Shown: piece after piece, positions 41,838 through 51,442 of the stretch
Position numbering within the stretch: the stretch's first letter is position 1
Layout of the letters: the number at the start of each line of letters is the position of its first letter
Notes under the pieces: model-generated
Seen by the model: only the letters and a program-made list of their open reading frames with translations
What the model was told of the DNA's origin: nothing
Database searches by the model: none
From: Microcella alkalica
GTDB lineage: Bacteria; Actinomycetota; Actinomycetes; Actinomycetales; Microbacteriaceae
Reading direction: 5' to 3'
Length of the DNA: 64,000 nucleotides
Assembly (NCBI RefSeq): GCF_014137945.1
Contig: NZ_JACGWX010000001.1
Location: forward strand, 620,001 to 684,000
Translations under genes and position numbers: made by a program

Positions 41838-43202
41838 ATGGATGCTCGCCCCGGGCTCGGCTCTGCCGCCGTCCCCCTCGCGGTGCGCATGCGCCCGACG
41901 CGCCTCGACGAGGTCGCGGGGCAGTCGCACCTCCTCGGGGCCGGGTCACCGCTCGTGAGCCTCGCGCGCGACGACGGCCGAGGTCCGAGCGCCGTCTCCG
42001 TGATCCTCTGGGGCCCGCCCGGCACCGGGAAGACGACGCTCGCCCAGGCGATCGCCCGGCAATCGGGCCGTCGCTTCGTGGAGCTGTCTGCGATCACCGC
42101 CGGCGTGCGCGACGTTCGCGAGGTCATGGAGCGCGCCCTGGCCGACCGCGACCTCTACGGCTCCTCGACGGTGCTCTTCCTCGATGAGATCCACCGCTTC
42201 ACCAAGGCCCAGCAGGACGCCCTGCTCCCCGGCGTCGAGAACGGGTGGGTCATCCTCATCGCCGCGACGACCGAGAACCCGTCCTTCTCGGTCATCGCAC
42301 CGCTGCTTAGCCGCTCGCTCCTGCTGACCCTCGAGCAGCTCTCGGACGACGACCTCGGCACGCTCGTCGACCGCGCCGTCGCCGATCAGCGCGGGCTCAA
42401 GGGCGCGGTCGTGCTCGATCCGACGGCGCGCGAGGCGATCATCCGACTGGCCTCGGGGGACGCCCGTCGAGCCCTCACCGCGCTCGAGGCCGCCGCGCAG
42501 TCGGCCGCGATCGAGCGCGACTCGAGCGACGACGACACCGCGGCGGAGCATCCCGTCATCACAGCGGAGATCGTCGCCGCGGCCGTCGACCGGGCCCTCC
42601 TGCGGTACGACAAGAACGGCGACGAGCACTACGACGTCATCAGCGCCTTCATCAAGTCGATCCGCGGCAGCGACCCCGACGCCGCGCTGCACTACCTCGC
42701 GCGCATGATCGAGGCGGGGGAGGATCCGCGCTTCATCGCCCGCCGCGTCATCATCTCGGCCTCGGAGGACATCGGGCTCGCCGACCCCCAGGCGCTGCCG
42801 ATCGCTGTCGCCGCCGCTCAGGCGGTCCAGCTCATCGGCATGCCGGAGGGTCGCATCCCTCTCGCCGAAGCGGTCGTCTACCTCGCGACCGCGCCGAAGT
42901 CGAACGCCGCGTACCGAGGCATCGACGAGGCGATCGCGGATGTCCGATCCGGCCGAATCGGACGCGTGCCGAAGCCCTTGCGCGACGCCCACTATCCCGG
43001 CGCGAAGCGCCTCGGCCACGGAAAGGGCTACGTCTACCCGCACGACGAGCCCGTCGGGGTCGTCGAGCAGCAGCATCTGCCCGACCCGCTCGTCAGCACC
43101 GAGTACTACCGGCCGACCGAGCGGGGGCACGAGCGCGAGATCTCGGCGCGACTGGAGAAGCTGCGCGCGATCGTGCGCGGGCGCCGCGGCTCGGGCGGCT
43201 GA
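41838..43202 (+). CDS. rarA: replication-associated recombination protein RarA (MgsA)
   Basis: 454 residues. AAA+ ATPase related to clamp loaders, acting at stalled forks. RPTRLDEVAGQSHLLG, Walker A WGPPGTGKTTLAQAIA, Walker B TVLFLDEIHRFTKAQQDALL, sensor 1 AATTENPSFSVIAPLLSRS, then the C-terminal tetramerisation part (DEHYDVISAFIKSIRGSDPD, EDPRFIARRVIISASEDIGL). TAGTCT ends 7 bases before the ATG with no ribosome site, so a leaderless message is likely. Confidence 0.95.
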   Translation: MDARPGLGSAAVPLAVRMRPTRLDEVAGQSHLLGAGSPLVSLARDDGRGPSAVSVILWGPPGTGKTTLAQAIARQSGRRFVELSAITAGVRDVREVMERALADRDLYGSSTVLFLDEIHRFTKAQQDALLPGVENGWVILIAATTENPSFSVIAPLLSRSLLLTLEQLSDDDLGTLVDRAVADQRGLKGAVVLDPTAREAIIRLASGDARRALTALEAAAQSAAIERDSSDDDTAAEHPVITAEIVAAAVDRALLRYDKNGDEHYDVISAFIKSIRGSDPDAALHYLARMIEAGEDPRFIARRVIISASEDIGLADPQALPIAVAAAQAVQLIGMPEGRIPLAEAVVYLATAPKSNAAYRGIDEAIADVRSGRIGRVPKPLRDAHYPGAKRLGHGKGYVYPHDEPVGVVEQQHLPDPLVSTEYYRPTERGHEREISARLEKLRAIVRGRRGSGG

Positions 43203-43214
43203 GCCCTCGTCTGC

Positions 43215-43354
43215 TAGGCTCTACCGGCCCGTCAGATATGGGCACACCCTCCCTCGCAGTCTCCACCGGAACGTCTCGACGTACGTCCGGAACGGACGGA
43301 GAGGTGTACGTCCGTGAGCCGTGAGAGTCGCGGCCACGAGCATGGAAGGAAATC
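43215..43354 (+). promoter_or_regulatory. rpsD promoter and structured leader candidate
   Basis: TAGGCT at 43215-43220 looks like a -10 element and leaves a leader of about 130 bases before the rpsD start. Around 43277-43316 the leader contains GTACGTCCG twice in direct orientation with GGACGG between them, so alternative pairings are possible. S4 represses its own operon through mRNA structures in other bacteria; a similar control is plausible here but no known class is recognised. Confidence 0.4.
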
Positions 43355-43984
43355 GTGTCCACCAAGTCACGTACCCGCAGCAAGACCCGCCTCTCCCGAG
43401 CGCTCGGCATCGCCCTCACCCCGAAGGCCGCCAAGTACCTCGAGAAGCGCCCCTACGCTCCGGGCGAGCACGGCCGCACCAAGCGCAAGGCGGACAGCGA
43501 CTACGCCGTCCGCCTGCGTGAGAAGCAACGCCTCCGCGCGCAGTACGGCATCCGCGAGGCCCAGCTCCGCATCATCTTCCAGGAGGCCCGCCGCACGGCA
43601 GGACTGACCGGTGAGAACCTCGTCGAGCTGCTCGAGATGCGTCTCGACGCTCTCGTCGTGCGCGCCGGCTTCGCCCGCACGACCGCGCAGGCCCGTCAGA
43701 TGGTCGTGCACCGCCACATCCTCGTCGACGGCAAGATCGTCGACCGCCCGTCCTTCCGCGTGAAGCCCGAGCAGCTCATCCACGTCAAGCCCAAGAGCGA
43801 GTCGATGGAGCCCTTCCAGGTCGCCGCGGCCGGCGGTCACGTCGACGTGCTCCCGAAGGTCCCGGCATACCTGGACGTCGAGCTCGACAAGCTGCAGGCC
43901 CGCCTCGTGCGACGCCCCAAGCGCGCCGAGGTCCCCGTGACCTGCGAGGTCCAGCTTGTCGTCGAGTACTACGCGGCTCGATAG
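43355..43984 (+). CDS. rpsD: 30S ribosomal protein S4
   Basis: 209 residues, GTG start behind GGAAGGAAATC. Primary 16S rRNA binder that nucleates 30S assembly. N-terminal KSRTRSKTRLSRALGIALTP, the S4 domain (ENLVELLEMRLDALVVRAGF, ARTTAQARQMVVHRHILVDG) and the C-terminal VPVTCEVQLVVEYYAAR are complete. The N-terminal region lacks the four zinc cysteines, so this is the zinc-independent form. It stands outside the S13-S11-alpha operon. Confidence 0.96.
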   Translation: MSTKSRTRSKTRLSRALGIALTPKAAKYLEKRPYAPGEHGRTKRKADSDYAVRLREKQRLRAQYGIREAQLRIIFQEARRTAGLTGENLVELLEMRLDALVVRAGFARTTAQARQMVVHRHILVDGKIVDRPSFRVKPEQLIHVKPKSESMEPFQVAAAGGHVDVLPKVPAYLDVELDKLQARLVRRPKRAEVPVTCEVQLVVEYYAAR

Positions 43985-44011
43985 AACCGTTCGCTCTCAC
44001 GAGAGCAGAGG

Positions 44012-44043
44012 AACGGGGGTCCGGCGCATGCCGGGCCCCCGTT
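44012..44043 (+). terminator. terminator after rpsD
   Basis: A 14-bp stem starting AACGGGGGTCCGGC, with loop GCAT and a complementary right arm (one T-G pair), 27 bp after the rpsD stop. Confidence 0.8.
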
Positions 44044-44124
44044 CGGCGTTCCGGCACCGGCGCTAAGGTGGAAGCACGTCCGGCACCCCGGGCATCGCCG
44101 CCGCCGCAGTTGAGGGAGACCCCC

Positions 44125-44352
44125 ATGAGAAACGCCGTCTGGCTCGTCATCGGCATCACCATCGGATTCTTCGCAGCGCACCGGGTCGAGAAGTCGCCCC
44201 AGGGCCGTCAGTTCCTCGACGACGTCGACGCGAAGGCCCGCGGCTTCGGTGAGGCCGTTCTCGACGGCTACCGGCAGCGCGAAGCCGAGCTCCGCGCGGC
44301 CGTCGCCGAGGCAGAGGCGACGATCGCCGACCTCACCGAGCGCCGCTCCTAG
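44125..44352 (+). CDS. small membrane-anchored protein between rpsD and alaS
   Basis: 75 residues from the ATG at 44125 (GAGGGAGA upstream). One N-terminal hydrophobic segment (NAVWLVIGITIGFFAAHRVE) followed by a charged helix (FGEAVLDGYRQREAELRAAV) with coiled-coil character. Position upstream of alaS is conserved in actinobacteria as I know them; function unknown. Confidence 0.75.
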   Translation: MRNAVWLVIGITIGFFAAHRVEKSPQGRQFLDDVDAKARGFGEAVLDGYRQREAELRAAVAEAEATIADLTERRS

Positions 44353-44445
44353 ACCCGCGCCGGGCATCCGCGCCCCCGAGATCGGGGCCGACGACCGTGC
44401 CCGCCGCTTCGACGCACCACTGATCACAGGACTCCTCGAACCTCC

Positions 44446-47103
44446 ATGCAGACCGCCGACATCCAGCGCCGGTGGCTCGACTTCTTCGGAACTCGCGGCC
44501 ACACCGTCGTCCCCTCCGCATCCCTCGTCAGCGACGACCCGACGCTGCTGTTCACGGTCGCGGGCATGGTGCCGTTCGTCCCGTACCTCACCGGTGTCGT
44601 CCCCGCGCCGTACCCCCGCGCGACGAGCGTGCAGAAGTGCATCCGCACGAACGACATCGAGGAGGTCGGCAAGACCCCCCGTCACGGCACGTTCTTCCAG
44701 ATGAACGGCAACTTCTCGTTCGGCGACTACTTCAAGGAGGGGGCGATCGGCTACGCCTGGGAGCTCCTGACGACCTCGCAGGGCGACGGCGGACTCGGCT
44801 TCGACGAGAAGGACCTCTGGGTCACAGTCTACAAGGACGACGACGAGGCGATCGCGCTATGGAAGAAGATCGCGGGCCTGCCGGAGGGTCGCATCCAGCG
44901 CCTCGACATGGACACCAACTACTGGTCGACCGGCCAGCCGGGCCCAGCCGGCCCGTGCTCGGAGATCTTTTTCGACCGCGGCCCCGCCTACGGCGCCGAC
45001 GGCGGTCCGGCGACCGACGACGACCGGTACGTCGAGATCTGGAATCTCGTCTTCATGCAGTACCTCCGCGGCGAGGGCACGGGGAAGAACGACTTCGAGA
45101 TCCTCGGCGAGCTGCCGGACAAGAACATCGACACCGGCATGGGCATGGAGCGAGTCGCATTCCTCACCCAGGACGTCGAGAACATGTACGAGATCGACCA
45201 GGTCAGGCCCGTCCTCGATGCCGCGTCCGCGATGTCCGGTCGCCGCTACGGCGCCGATCACGATGACGATGTGCGGATGCGCGTGATCGCCGACCACGTG
45301 CGCTCGAGCCTCATGCTCATGACCGACGGCGTCGCACCCGGCAACGAGGGCCGGGGGTACATCCTGCGCCGCCTGCTGCGGCGGAGCATCCGCGCCATGC
45401 GCCTCCTGGGCGTCGACGCGCCGAGCTTCGACGTGCTCTTCGCCGCCTCGCGCGACGCGATGAGCTCCGCCTACCCGGAGATCACCGAGCACTACGACCG
45501 CGTCTCGCGCCTCGCCCTCGGTGAGGAGGAGGCCTTCCTCCGCACGCTCGCGGCGGGCACGACGATCCTCGACCTCGCCGTCGCGCAGACGACCGTGACG
45601 GGCGGTCGCACCCTTCCGGGCGACACCGTCTTCCAGCTCCACGACACCTTCGGGTTCCCGCTCGACCTCACGCTCGAGATGGCGCAGGAGAACGGCCTCA
45701 CGGTCGATCGGGCCGAATTCGATCGGCTCATGACCGAGCAGCGCACGCGCGCGAAGCTCGACGCGAAGTCGAAGAAGGGCGCGCTGGCCGACCTCAGCGT
45801 GTACGGTGCGTTCCGCGCCGCGGGCGAGACCGAGTTCCTCGGCTACGACGCCCTCGAGACCGAGACCACCGTCCTCGGACTCCTCGTCGACGGCCGGAGC
45901 GTGCCCGTCGCGCAGGCGGGCGACATCGCCGAGGTCATCCTCGCCGAGACGACGCTATATGCCGAGTCGGGCGGCCAGGACAGCGACGAGGGGGCGATCG
46001 TCGGCAACGGCTTCGACCTCGAGGTGCTCGACGTGCAGAAGCCCGTGAAGGGCCTCATCAGCCACACCGTTCAGGTGCGCGCGGGGGAGGTGCACGTCGG
46101 CGATGCCGCGCGCACCCAGGTCGACCCCGTCTACCGGCGCTCCGCGACGCAGGCGCACTCGGCGACTCACGTCATCCACGCCGCCCTGCGTCAGACGCTC
46201 GGGCACGACGCGCACCAGTCCGGCTCGTACAACAAGGCCGGCTACATGCGCCTCGACTTCAGCTGGAACCAGGCGCTCAGCCCCGCGACGCGCAGCGAGA
46301 TCGAGGAGATCAGCAATCTCGCCGTGCGCGACAACCTGCCCGTTGACACCCGCATCATGGGGCTCGACGAGGCGAAGTCCCTCGGCGCGATGGCCCTGTT
46401 CGGCGAGAAGTACGGCGACACAGTGCGCGTCGTCGACATCGGCGGCCCGTGGTCGCGCGAGCTGTGCGCGGGAACCCACGTTGGCTCGTCTGCTGAGATC
46501 GGCCTGATCAGCGTCGTGAGCGAGTCGTCGGTGGGCTCGACCAACCGTCGGGTCGAGGCGCTCGTTGGCCTCGAGGCGTTCCGCGAGCTCGCCGCCGAGC
46601 GCGCGCTCGTGCAGCAGCTCACGAGCAGCCTCAAGACCCCGCGCGACCAGCTCGCCGACCGCATCGCCGACCTCAGCGCGCAGCTCAAGGCCGCCGAGAA
46701 GAAGGTCGCCCGGTTCGAGGCGAGCCGCCTCAGCGAGCGCGTCCCCTTTCTCGCGCAATCGGCCACGACCGTCGGCGACTTCACGGTCGTCGCCGAGCAT
46801 CTCGGCGCGCTCGGCTCGGCTGACGACGTCCGCTCGCTCGCGACGAGTGTGCGCGAGCGGCTCGCGGCGCAGCCCGCCGTCGTCGTGCTCGCGGCGGAGG
46901 TGGGGGGCAAGGCGACCGTCATCGTCGCGACCACGCCCGCCGCTCGGGACGCCGGTGCGAAGGCCGGCGCCCTCGCGCGCACCGCCTCCGGTGTGCTCGG
47001 TGGCGGAGGCGGCGGCAAGGACGACCTCGCTCAGGGCGGCGGCCCCGACCCGACCGCGATCCCGGCCGCGCTCGATGCCGTGCTGCGCGAGCTCCTCGAC
47101 TGA
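44446..47103 (+). CDS. alaS: alanyl-tRNA synthetase
   Basis: 885 residues. Class II synthetase: catalytic core (RRWLDFFGTRGHTVVPSASL, FTVAGMVPFVPYLTG, QKCIRTNDIEEVGKTPRHGT, FFQMNGNFSFGDYFKEGAI), the tRNA-recognition domain with YILRRLLRRSIRAMRLLG, the editing domain with the zinc ligands HSATHVIHA and CAGTHVGSS, and a C-terminal coiled-coil/DHHA1 part. A glycine run (GGGGGGKDD) lies near the C-terminus, as usual. Followed after 2 bp by ruvX. Confidence 0.96.
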   Translation: MQTADIQRRWLDFFGTRGHTVVPSASLVSDDPTLLFTVAGMVPFVPYLTGVVPAPYPRATSVQKCIRTNDIEEVGKTPRHGTFFQMNGNFSFGDYFKEGAIGYAWELLTTSQGDGGLGFDEKDLWVTVYKDDDEAIALWKKIAGLPEGRIQRLDMDTNYWSTGQPGPAGPCSEIFFDRGPAYGADGGPATDDDRYVEIWNLVFMQYLRGEGTGKNDFEILGELPDKNIDTGMGMERVAFLTQDVENMYEIDQVRPVLDAASAMSGRRYGADHDDDVRMRVIADHVRSSLMLMTDGVAPGNEGRGYILRRLLRRSIRAMRLLGVDAPSFDVLFAASRDAMSSAYPEITEHYDRVSRLALGEEEAFLRTLAAGTTILDLAVAQTTVTGGRTLPGDTVFQLHDTFGFPLDLTLEMAQENGLTVDRAEFDRLMTEQRTRAKLDAKSKKGALADLSVYGAFRAAGETEFLGYDALETETTVLGLLVDGRSVPVAQAGDIAEVILAETTLYAESGGQDSDEGAIVGNGFDLEVLDVQKPVKGLISHTVQVRAGEVHVGDAARTQVDPVYRRSATQAHSATHVIHAALRQTLGHDAHQSGSYNKAGYMRLDFSWNQALSPATRSEIEEISNLAVRDNLPVDTRIMGLDEAKSLGAMALFGEKYGDTVRVVDIGGPWSRELCAGTHVGSSAEIGLISVVSESSVGSTNRRVEALVGLEAFRELAAERALVQQLTSSLKTPRDQLADRIADLSAQLKAAEKKVARFEASRLSERVPFLAQSATTVGDFTVVAEHLGALGSADDVRSLATSVRERLAAQPAVVVLAAEVGGKATVIVATTPAARDAGAKAGALARTASGVLGGGGGGKDDLAQGGGPDPTAIPAALDAVLRELLD

Positions 47104-47105
47104 TC

Positions 47106-47579
47106 GTGCGAACGGGGGTGCGCCTCGGCGTCGACGTCGGGAAGGCGCGAGTGGGCGTCGCGCGAAGCGATCACCACGGGGTCCTTGCGACGCCGATCGA
47201 GACGCTCGCGCGCCGCGACGGCGTCGTGGAGGGAATCCGCCGCCTCGTCCAGGAGCACGAGGCGATCGAGATCGTCGTCGGCCTCCCGCTGTCGCTCAGC
47301 GGAGCGGACACGGCGTCGACTGAGGACTCGCGCCACGTCGCGGCGCAGCTCGCGACCGAGATGCCCGACATCCCCGTACGACTCGTCGACGAACGCCTCA
47401 CGACCGTCACGGCCGCACGAGCGCTCCGCGATTCGGGCAGGAACGCGAAGAGCTCGCGGTCCGTCGTCGACCAGGTCGCCGCTGTTATCCTGCTCCAGCA
47501 CGCGCTCGACCACGAGAAGTCGCGGGGCGAGGCTCCCGGCGTCATCGTGGATCCCGACGGAGGTACCCCCGCACCGTGA
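47106..47579 (+). CDS. ruvX: RuvX/YqgF family nuclease (putative pre-16S rRNA nuclease or Holliday resolvase)
   Basis: 157 residues from a GTG start. RNase H fold: RLGVDVGKARVGVARSDHHG, IEIVVGLPLSLSGADTAS, VRLVDERLTTVTAARAL, and the final Asp in SRSVVDQVAAVILLQHAL. Essential in many bacteria for 16S rRNA 5' maturation. Lies between alaS and mltG in the usual order; stop overlaps mltG as GTGA. Confidence 0.92.
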   Translation: MRTGVRLGVDVGKARVGVARSDHHGVLATPIETLARRDGVVEGIRRLVQEHEAIEIVVGLPLSLSGADTASTEDSRHVAAQLATEMPDIPVRLVDERLTTVTAARALRDSGRNAKSSRSVVDQVAAVILLQHALDHEKSRGEAPGVIVDPDGGTPAP

Positions 47580-48808
47580 CGAACAACGACGACGACACCT
47601 GGGCAGAGATCTTCGCCACCCAGCCGGATCCCCATCGCCCACGCGACCGCTCGGGTAGCGCGCCCGAACCCGACGCCGCCGCCTCGCGCCGCGCCAGACG
47701 ATCCGGCTTCGATCGTCCTGCACGACGCCGCGGCGGACGCGCTCCCGTCGTGATCGGCGTGATCGCACTCCTGCTCGGCCTCGGTGCCGGTGCCGCATGG
47801 TTCGCGTGGACGAACTTCGAGCCGCAGATCCGAGAGGTGCTCGGCATCGAGCTGCCCAACGACTACGAGGGCGACGGCAATGGCGAAGAGGTCCTCGTCA
47901 CGATCGTGCCGGGCGACATCGGCGAGGACGTCGCGCTCACCCTCCAGCAATCGGGCGTCACGATGAGCTTCAGCGCCTTCTACGACCTCCTGCTCGCCGA
48001 CTCGTCGCTGTCGTTCCAGCCGGGCACGTACGCGCTCCAGGGCGAGATGTCGGCGCGCGCGGCGCTCGACGCTCTCCTCGACCCGGCCAACCGCGTCGAG
48101 AGCCGCGTCACCATTCCCGAGGGCACGGTGCTGAGCGACACGCTCGAGCTCCTCGCGCTCGGAACCGACCTGCCCATCGAGGACTTCCAGGCGGCCATCG
48201 CCGACCCGACGCGCTACGGGGTTCCCGCCGAGGCCCCCTCGATCGAGGGCTACCTCTTCCCCGCCACGTACACCTTCGAGCCGGGCACGACCGCCGAGCA
48301 GGTCATCGAGCGCCTCGCGTCCGAGATGATCTCGCGCCTGGACGCGCTCGGCGTGGCTCCGGAGGACCGCTACCGCGTGCTCACGCTCGCCTCGCTCGTG
48401 CAGCGCGAGGCCGGCAGCGACCTGGAGGACTTCGGGCGGGTCGCGCGCGTGTTCGTCAACCGCATCGACGAGGGGATGCTCCTCCAGAGCGATGCGACCG
48501 TCCACTACGGCACCGGGAAGTTCGACTCCGTCTTCACGACCGATGCCGAGCGAGGCGACGCCTCGAACCCCTACAACACGTACGCGAATCCCGGTCTGCC
48601 GGTCGGCCCGATCGGACTGCCTGGGCAGGTGGCCATCGAGGCCGCCGTCGCTCCGCCCGAGGGCGAGTGGCTCTACTTCGTGACCGTGAACCTCGCCACC
48701 GGCGAGACCGTGTTCTCCGAGACGCTCGCGCAGCATGAGGCCGGCGTGCGGCAGCTGCAGGAGTGGTGCAACGCCTCGGAGGAGAACCGCACCGTGTACT
48801 GCGGCTGA
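47576..48808 (+). CDS. mltG: endolytic transglycosylase MltG
   Basis: 410 residues. Cleaves nascent peptidoglycan strands and sets glycan length. A long basic, disordered cytoplasmic N-terminus (about 60 residues) precedes one membrane helix (VVIGVIALLLGLGAGAAWFA), a LysM-like subdomain (EVLVTIVPGDIGEDVALTLQ) and the YceG catalytic domain with Glu in LASLVQREAGS, ATVHYGTGKF, and the final NPYNTYANPGLPVGPI. GTG start overlapping ruvX. Confidence 0.94.
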   Translation: MTNNDDDTWAEIFATQPDPHRPRDRSGSAPEPDAAASRRARRSGFDRPARRRGGRAPVVIGVIALLLGLGAGAAWFAWTNFEPQIREVLGIELPNDYEGDGNGEEVLVTIVPGDIGEDVALTLQQSGVTMSFSAFYDLLLADSSLSFQPGTYALQGEMSARAALDALLDPANRVESRVTIPEGTVLSDTLELLALGTDLPIEDFQAAIADPTRYGVPAEAPSIEGYLFPATYTFEPGTTAEQVIERLASEMISRLDALGVAPEDRYRVLTLASLVQREAGSDLEDFGRVARVFVNRIDEGMLLQSDATVHYGTGKFDSVFTTDAERGDASNPYNTYANPGLPVGPIGLPGQVAIEAAVAPPEGEWLYFVTVNLATGETVFSETLAQHEAGVRQLQEWCNASEENRTVYCG

Positions 48809-48810
48809 CC

Positions 48811-49644
48811 ATGAGCATCCGCCGTCTCGCGGTCGTCGGCTCGCCGATCGCGCACTCGCTGTCGCCGACTCTGCACGCCGCCGCCTACGTCGCGCTCGGC
48901 CTGGACTGGGTCTACGAGCGTCACGAGGTGCGCGAGCACGAGCTGCGCGCCTTCGTCGATGGTCTCGACCGCTCCTGGCGCGGACTGTCGGCGACGATGC
49001 CACTCAAGGAGGAGCTCCTCCGCCTCGCCGATGACTCCGATCGGACGGTGGCGCTGACAGGCGCGGCGAACACCCTCCTGCTCGCCGACGATGGCCGGCG
49101 AGTGGTGCGCAACACCGACGTGGCCGGGGTGGAGCGGGCACTGAGGGACGCGGGCCTCGACCGCGCCGATCACGCAGTGCTCGCGGGGGCGGGCGCGACA
49201 GCGCGATCCGTGCTCGTCGCGCTCGACGGCCTCGGACTGCGCTCGGTCATCGTCGCCGTCAGGGACAGCACGCGCACGGCAGGCCTGGTCGCGCTCGCCG
49301 ACGAGCTGCTGCTCGAGGTCGATCTCGTCTCGCTCGACGACCTCGCCGACGTCGTCGACGGCGCGGACGTCGTTGCCTGGACGCTTCCGAACGGAGTCGA
49401 GCTCGATCGCGAGATCCCGGCGGATGCCCGGCGCGCGTCCGTCGCGCTCGACGTGACCTACCACCCGTGGCCAGGACCGCTCGCGGCACAGTGGCTCGCG
49501 GTCGGCGGCCGCGTCGCCTCCGGGCGAGACATGCTGCTGCACCAGGCCGTTCGGCAGGTGCGGTTCTTCGTCTCCGGTCAGACCGATCAGCCGCTCGACC
49601 GTGAGGCGGAGGTCGAGGCCGCCATGGCGGCCGCGCTCGCGTGA
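48811..49644 (+). CDS. aroE: shikimate dehydrogenase
   Basis: 277 residues. Reduces 3-dehydroshikimate to shikimate with NADPH. Substrate-site [16 protein letters not shown], the catalytic Lys in [13 protein letters not shown], Asn-Thr-Asp in [15 protein letters not shown], and a nucleotide-binding [13 protein letters not shown]. Begins 2 bp after mltG. First of five shikimate genes in a row. Confidence 0.92.
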   Translation: MSIRRLAVVGSPIAHSLSPTLHAAAYVALGLDWVYERHEVREHELRAFVDGLDRSWRGLSATMPLKEELLRLADDSDRTVALTGAANTLLLADDGRRVVRNTDVAGVERALRDAGLDRADHAVLAGAGATARSVLVALDGLGLRSVIVAVRDSTRTAGLVALADELLLEVDLVSLDDLADVVDGADVVAWTLPNGVELDREIPADARRASVALDVTYHPWPGPLAAQWLAVGGRVASGRDMLLHQAVRQVRFFVSGQTDQPLDREAEVEAAMAAALA

Positions 49645-49678
49645 CCGAACCCCATCCGCTGCGTGGGAGGATGGAGCC

Positions 49679-50881
49679 ATGCTGCGCTGGTTGACCGCCG
49701 GAGAATCCCACGGACCCGAGCTCATCGCCGTCATCGAGGGCATGCCCGCCGACGTCCCGGTGACGCGTGAGGCCATTCAGGCCGACCTTCAGCGCCGCAA
49801 GCTCGGCTACGGCCGCGGCGCGCGCATGAAGTTCGAGCAGGACGAGCTCTCGATCTCCGGCGGCGTGCGCCACGGGCGCACGATGGGGAGCCCTGTCGCG
49901 CTCCGCATCGGCAACACGGAATGGCCCAAGTGGACGACCGTCATGAGTCCCGACCCCGTCGACCCCGCCGAGCTCTCCGGCGGGCGCGGCGCGCCGCTCA
50001 CCCGGCCGCGCCCCGGTCACGCGGACCTCGTCGGGATGCAGAAGTACGGCTTCGACGAGGCGCGTCCCGTCCTCGAGCGCGCGAGCGCTCGCGAGACCGC
50101 GGCGCGCGTCGCGCTCGGCGCCGTCGCCCGGGCCTTCCTCGGCGAGCTCGGCATCCGGCTCGTGAGCCACACCCTCTCGATCGGCCCCGTACGCGTCCCG
50201 GAGGATGCGCCGCTGCCGCGCCCCGACGACGTCGAGCGCCTGGACGCCGACCCGTTGCGCTGCCTCCACGCCGAGACGAGTGAGCGGATGGTCGCGGAGG
50301 TGGATGACGCGCACAAGACCGGAGACACGCTCGGCGGCGTCGTCGAGGTGCTCGCCTACGGTATCCCGCCGGGGCTCGGCTCTTACGTGCACTCGGATCG
50401 CCGTCTCGACGCCAAGCTCGCCGCCGCGCTCATGGGCATCCAGGCGATCAAGGGCGTCGAGGTCGGTGACGGCTTCGAGACGACCCGCCGCCGCGGATCG
50501 GCCGCGCACGACGAGCTCGTCGTCGACGACGGGGTCATCGAGCGCGTGAGCGACCGCGCGGGCGGCACCGAGGGCGGGATGTCGACGGGCACCGTCCTGC
50601 GCGTCCGGGCCGGGATGAAGCCCATCGCGACGGTGCCCCACGCGCTGCGTACGATCGACGTCGCGACGGGCGACGCCGCTCCCGCCCACCACCAGCGCTC
50701 GGACGTGTGCGCCGTCCCCGCCGCGGGCGTCGTCGCCGAGGCCATGGTCGCGCTCGTGGTCGCCGAGGCGATGCTCGAGAAGTTCGGCGGCGACTCGGTC
50801 GCCGAGACGCGCCGCAACCTCGAGGGCTACCTCGCCGCGATGCCCGCGAACCTCGCGACCGCGGTAAGCACGGGTGAGTGA
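49679..50881 (+). CDS. aroC: chorismate synthase
   Basis: 400 residues from the ATG at 49679, with GGGAGG upstream. FMN-dependent enzyme for the last common step to aromatic amino acids. [57 protein letters not shown], and [20 protein letters not shown] are family signatures. Confidence 0.95.
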   Translation: MLRWLTAGESHGPELIAVIEGMPADVPVTREAIQADLQRRKLGYGRGARMKFEQDELSISGGVRHGRTMGSPVALRIGNTEWPKWTTVMSPDPVDPAELSGGRGAPLTRPRPGHADLVGMQKYGFDEARPVLERASARETAARVALGAVARAFLGELGIRLVSHTLSIGPVRVPEDAPLPRPDDVERLDADPLRCLHAETSERMVAEVDDAHKTGDTLGGVVEVLAYGIPPGLGSYVHSDRRLDAKLAAALMGIQAIKGVEVGDGFETTRRRGSAAHDELVVDDGVIERVSDRAGGTEGGMSTGTVLRVRAGMKPIATVPHALRTIDVATGDAAPAHHQRSDVCAVPAAGVVAEAMVALVVAEAMLEKFGGDSVAETRRNLEGYLAAMPANLATAVSTGE

Positions 50882-50887
50882 GCACGA

Positions 50888-51442
50888 GTGAGTGAGATCG
50901 ACGGCGGGGCCTCCGGCACGCCCGCCGTCGTCCTCATCGGTCCGCCGGCCGCCGGGAAGTCGCGCGTCGGCCGGCGCGTCGCGCGCATTCTCGATCTGCC
51001 CGTGATCGACACCGACAAGGTCGTCGCCGCTGAGCACGGTCCCATCCCCGAGATCTTCGCCTTTCACGGCGAGCCGCACTTCCGCGCTCTCGAGCGGGCC
51101 GCCGTGGCCGACGCGCTTCGGCATCGGGCCGTCGTGTCGCTCGGGGGAGGAGCGGTGCTCGACCCCGAGACGCAGCAGCAACTCGCCGGAATGCCCGTGG
51201 TGCTCCTGACCGCGAGCGCCGACGCCGTCGCCGAGCGGCTCGAGAAGGGCGCACGCCCACTGAGCGCGAGCGTCGACGCCTGGGTGGCGCTCGTCGCGCA
51301 GCGGCGACCGGTCTACGAGCGGCTCGCCGCCGCGGTCTGGGACACCTCCGCCCGCCCCATCGACCGCATCGCCGCCGAGATCGCCGAATGGGCGACCGAC
51401 CGCGAGGCCCCCGCCAGCCCCACCGAAGGAGACCGCGCATGA
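50888..51442 (+). CDS. aroK: shikimate kinase
   Basis: 184 residues from GTG 50888. P-loop kinase: Walker A IGPPAAGKSRVG, shikimate-binding DTD at the next strand, FRALERAAV, the glycine motif VVSLGGGAV, and the arginine lid segment RRPVYERLA. The lid region KGARPLSAS has the usual RPL. Stop overlaps aroB as ATGA. Confidence 0.92.
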   Translation: MSEIDGGASGTPAVVLIGPPAAGKSRVGRRVARILDLPVIDTDKVVAAEHGPIPEIFAFHGEPHFRALERAAVADALRHRAVVSLGGGAVLDPETQQQLAGMPVVLLTASADAVAERLEKGARPLSASVDAWVALVAQRRPVYERLAAAVWDTSARPIDRIAAEIAEWATDREAPASPTEGDRA

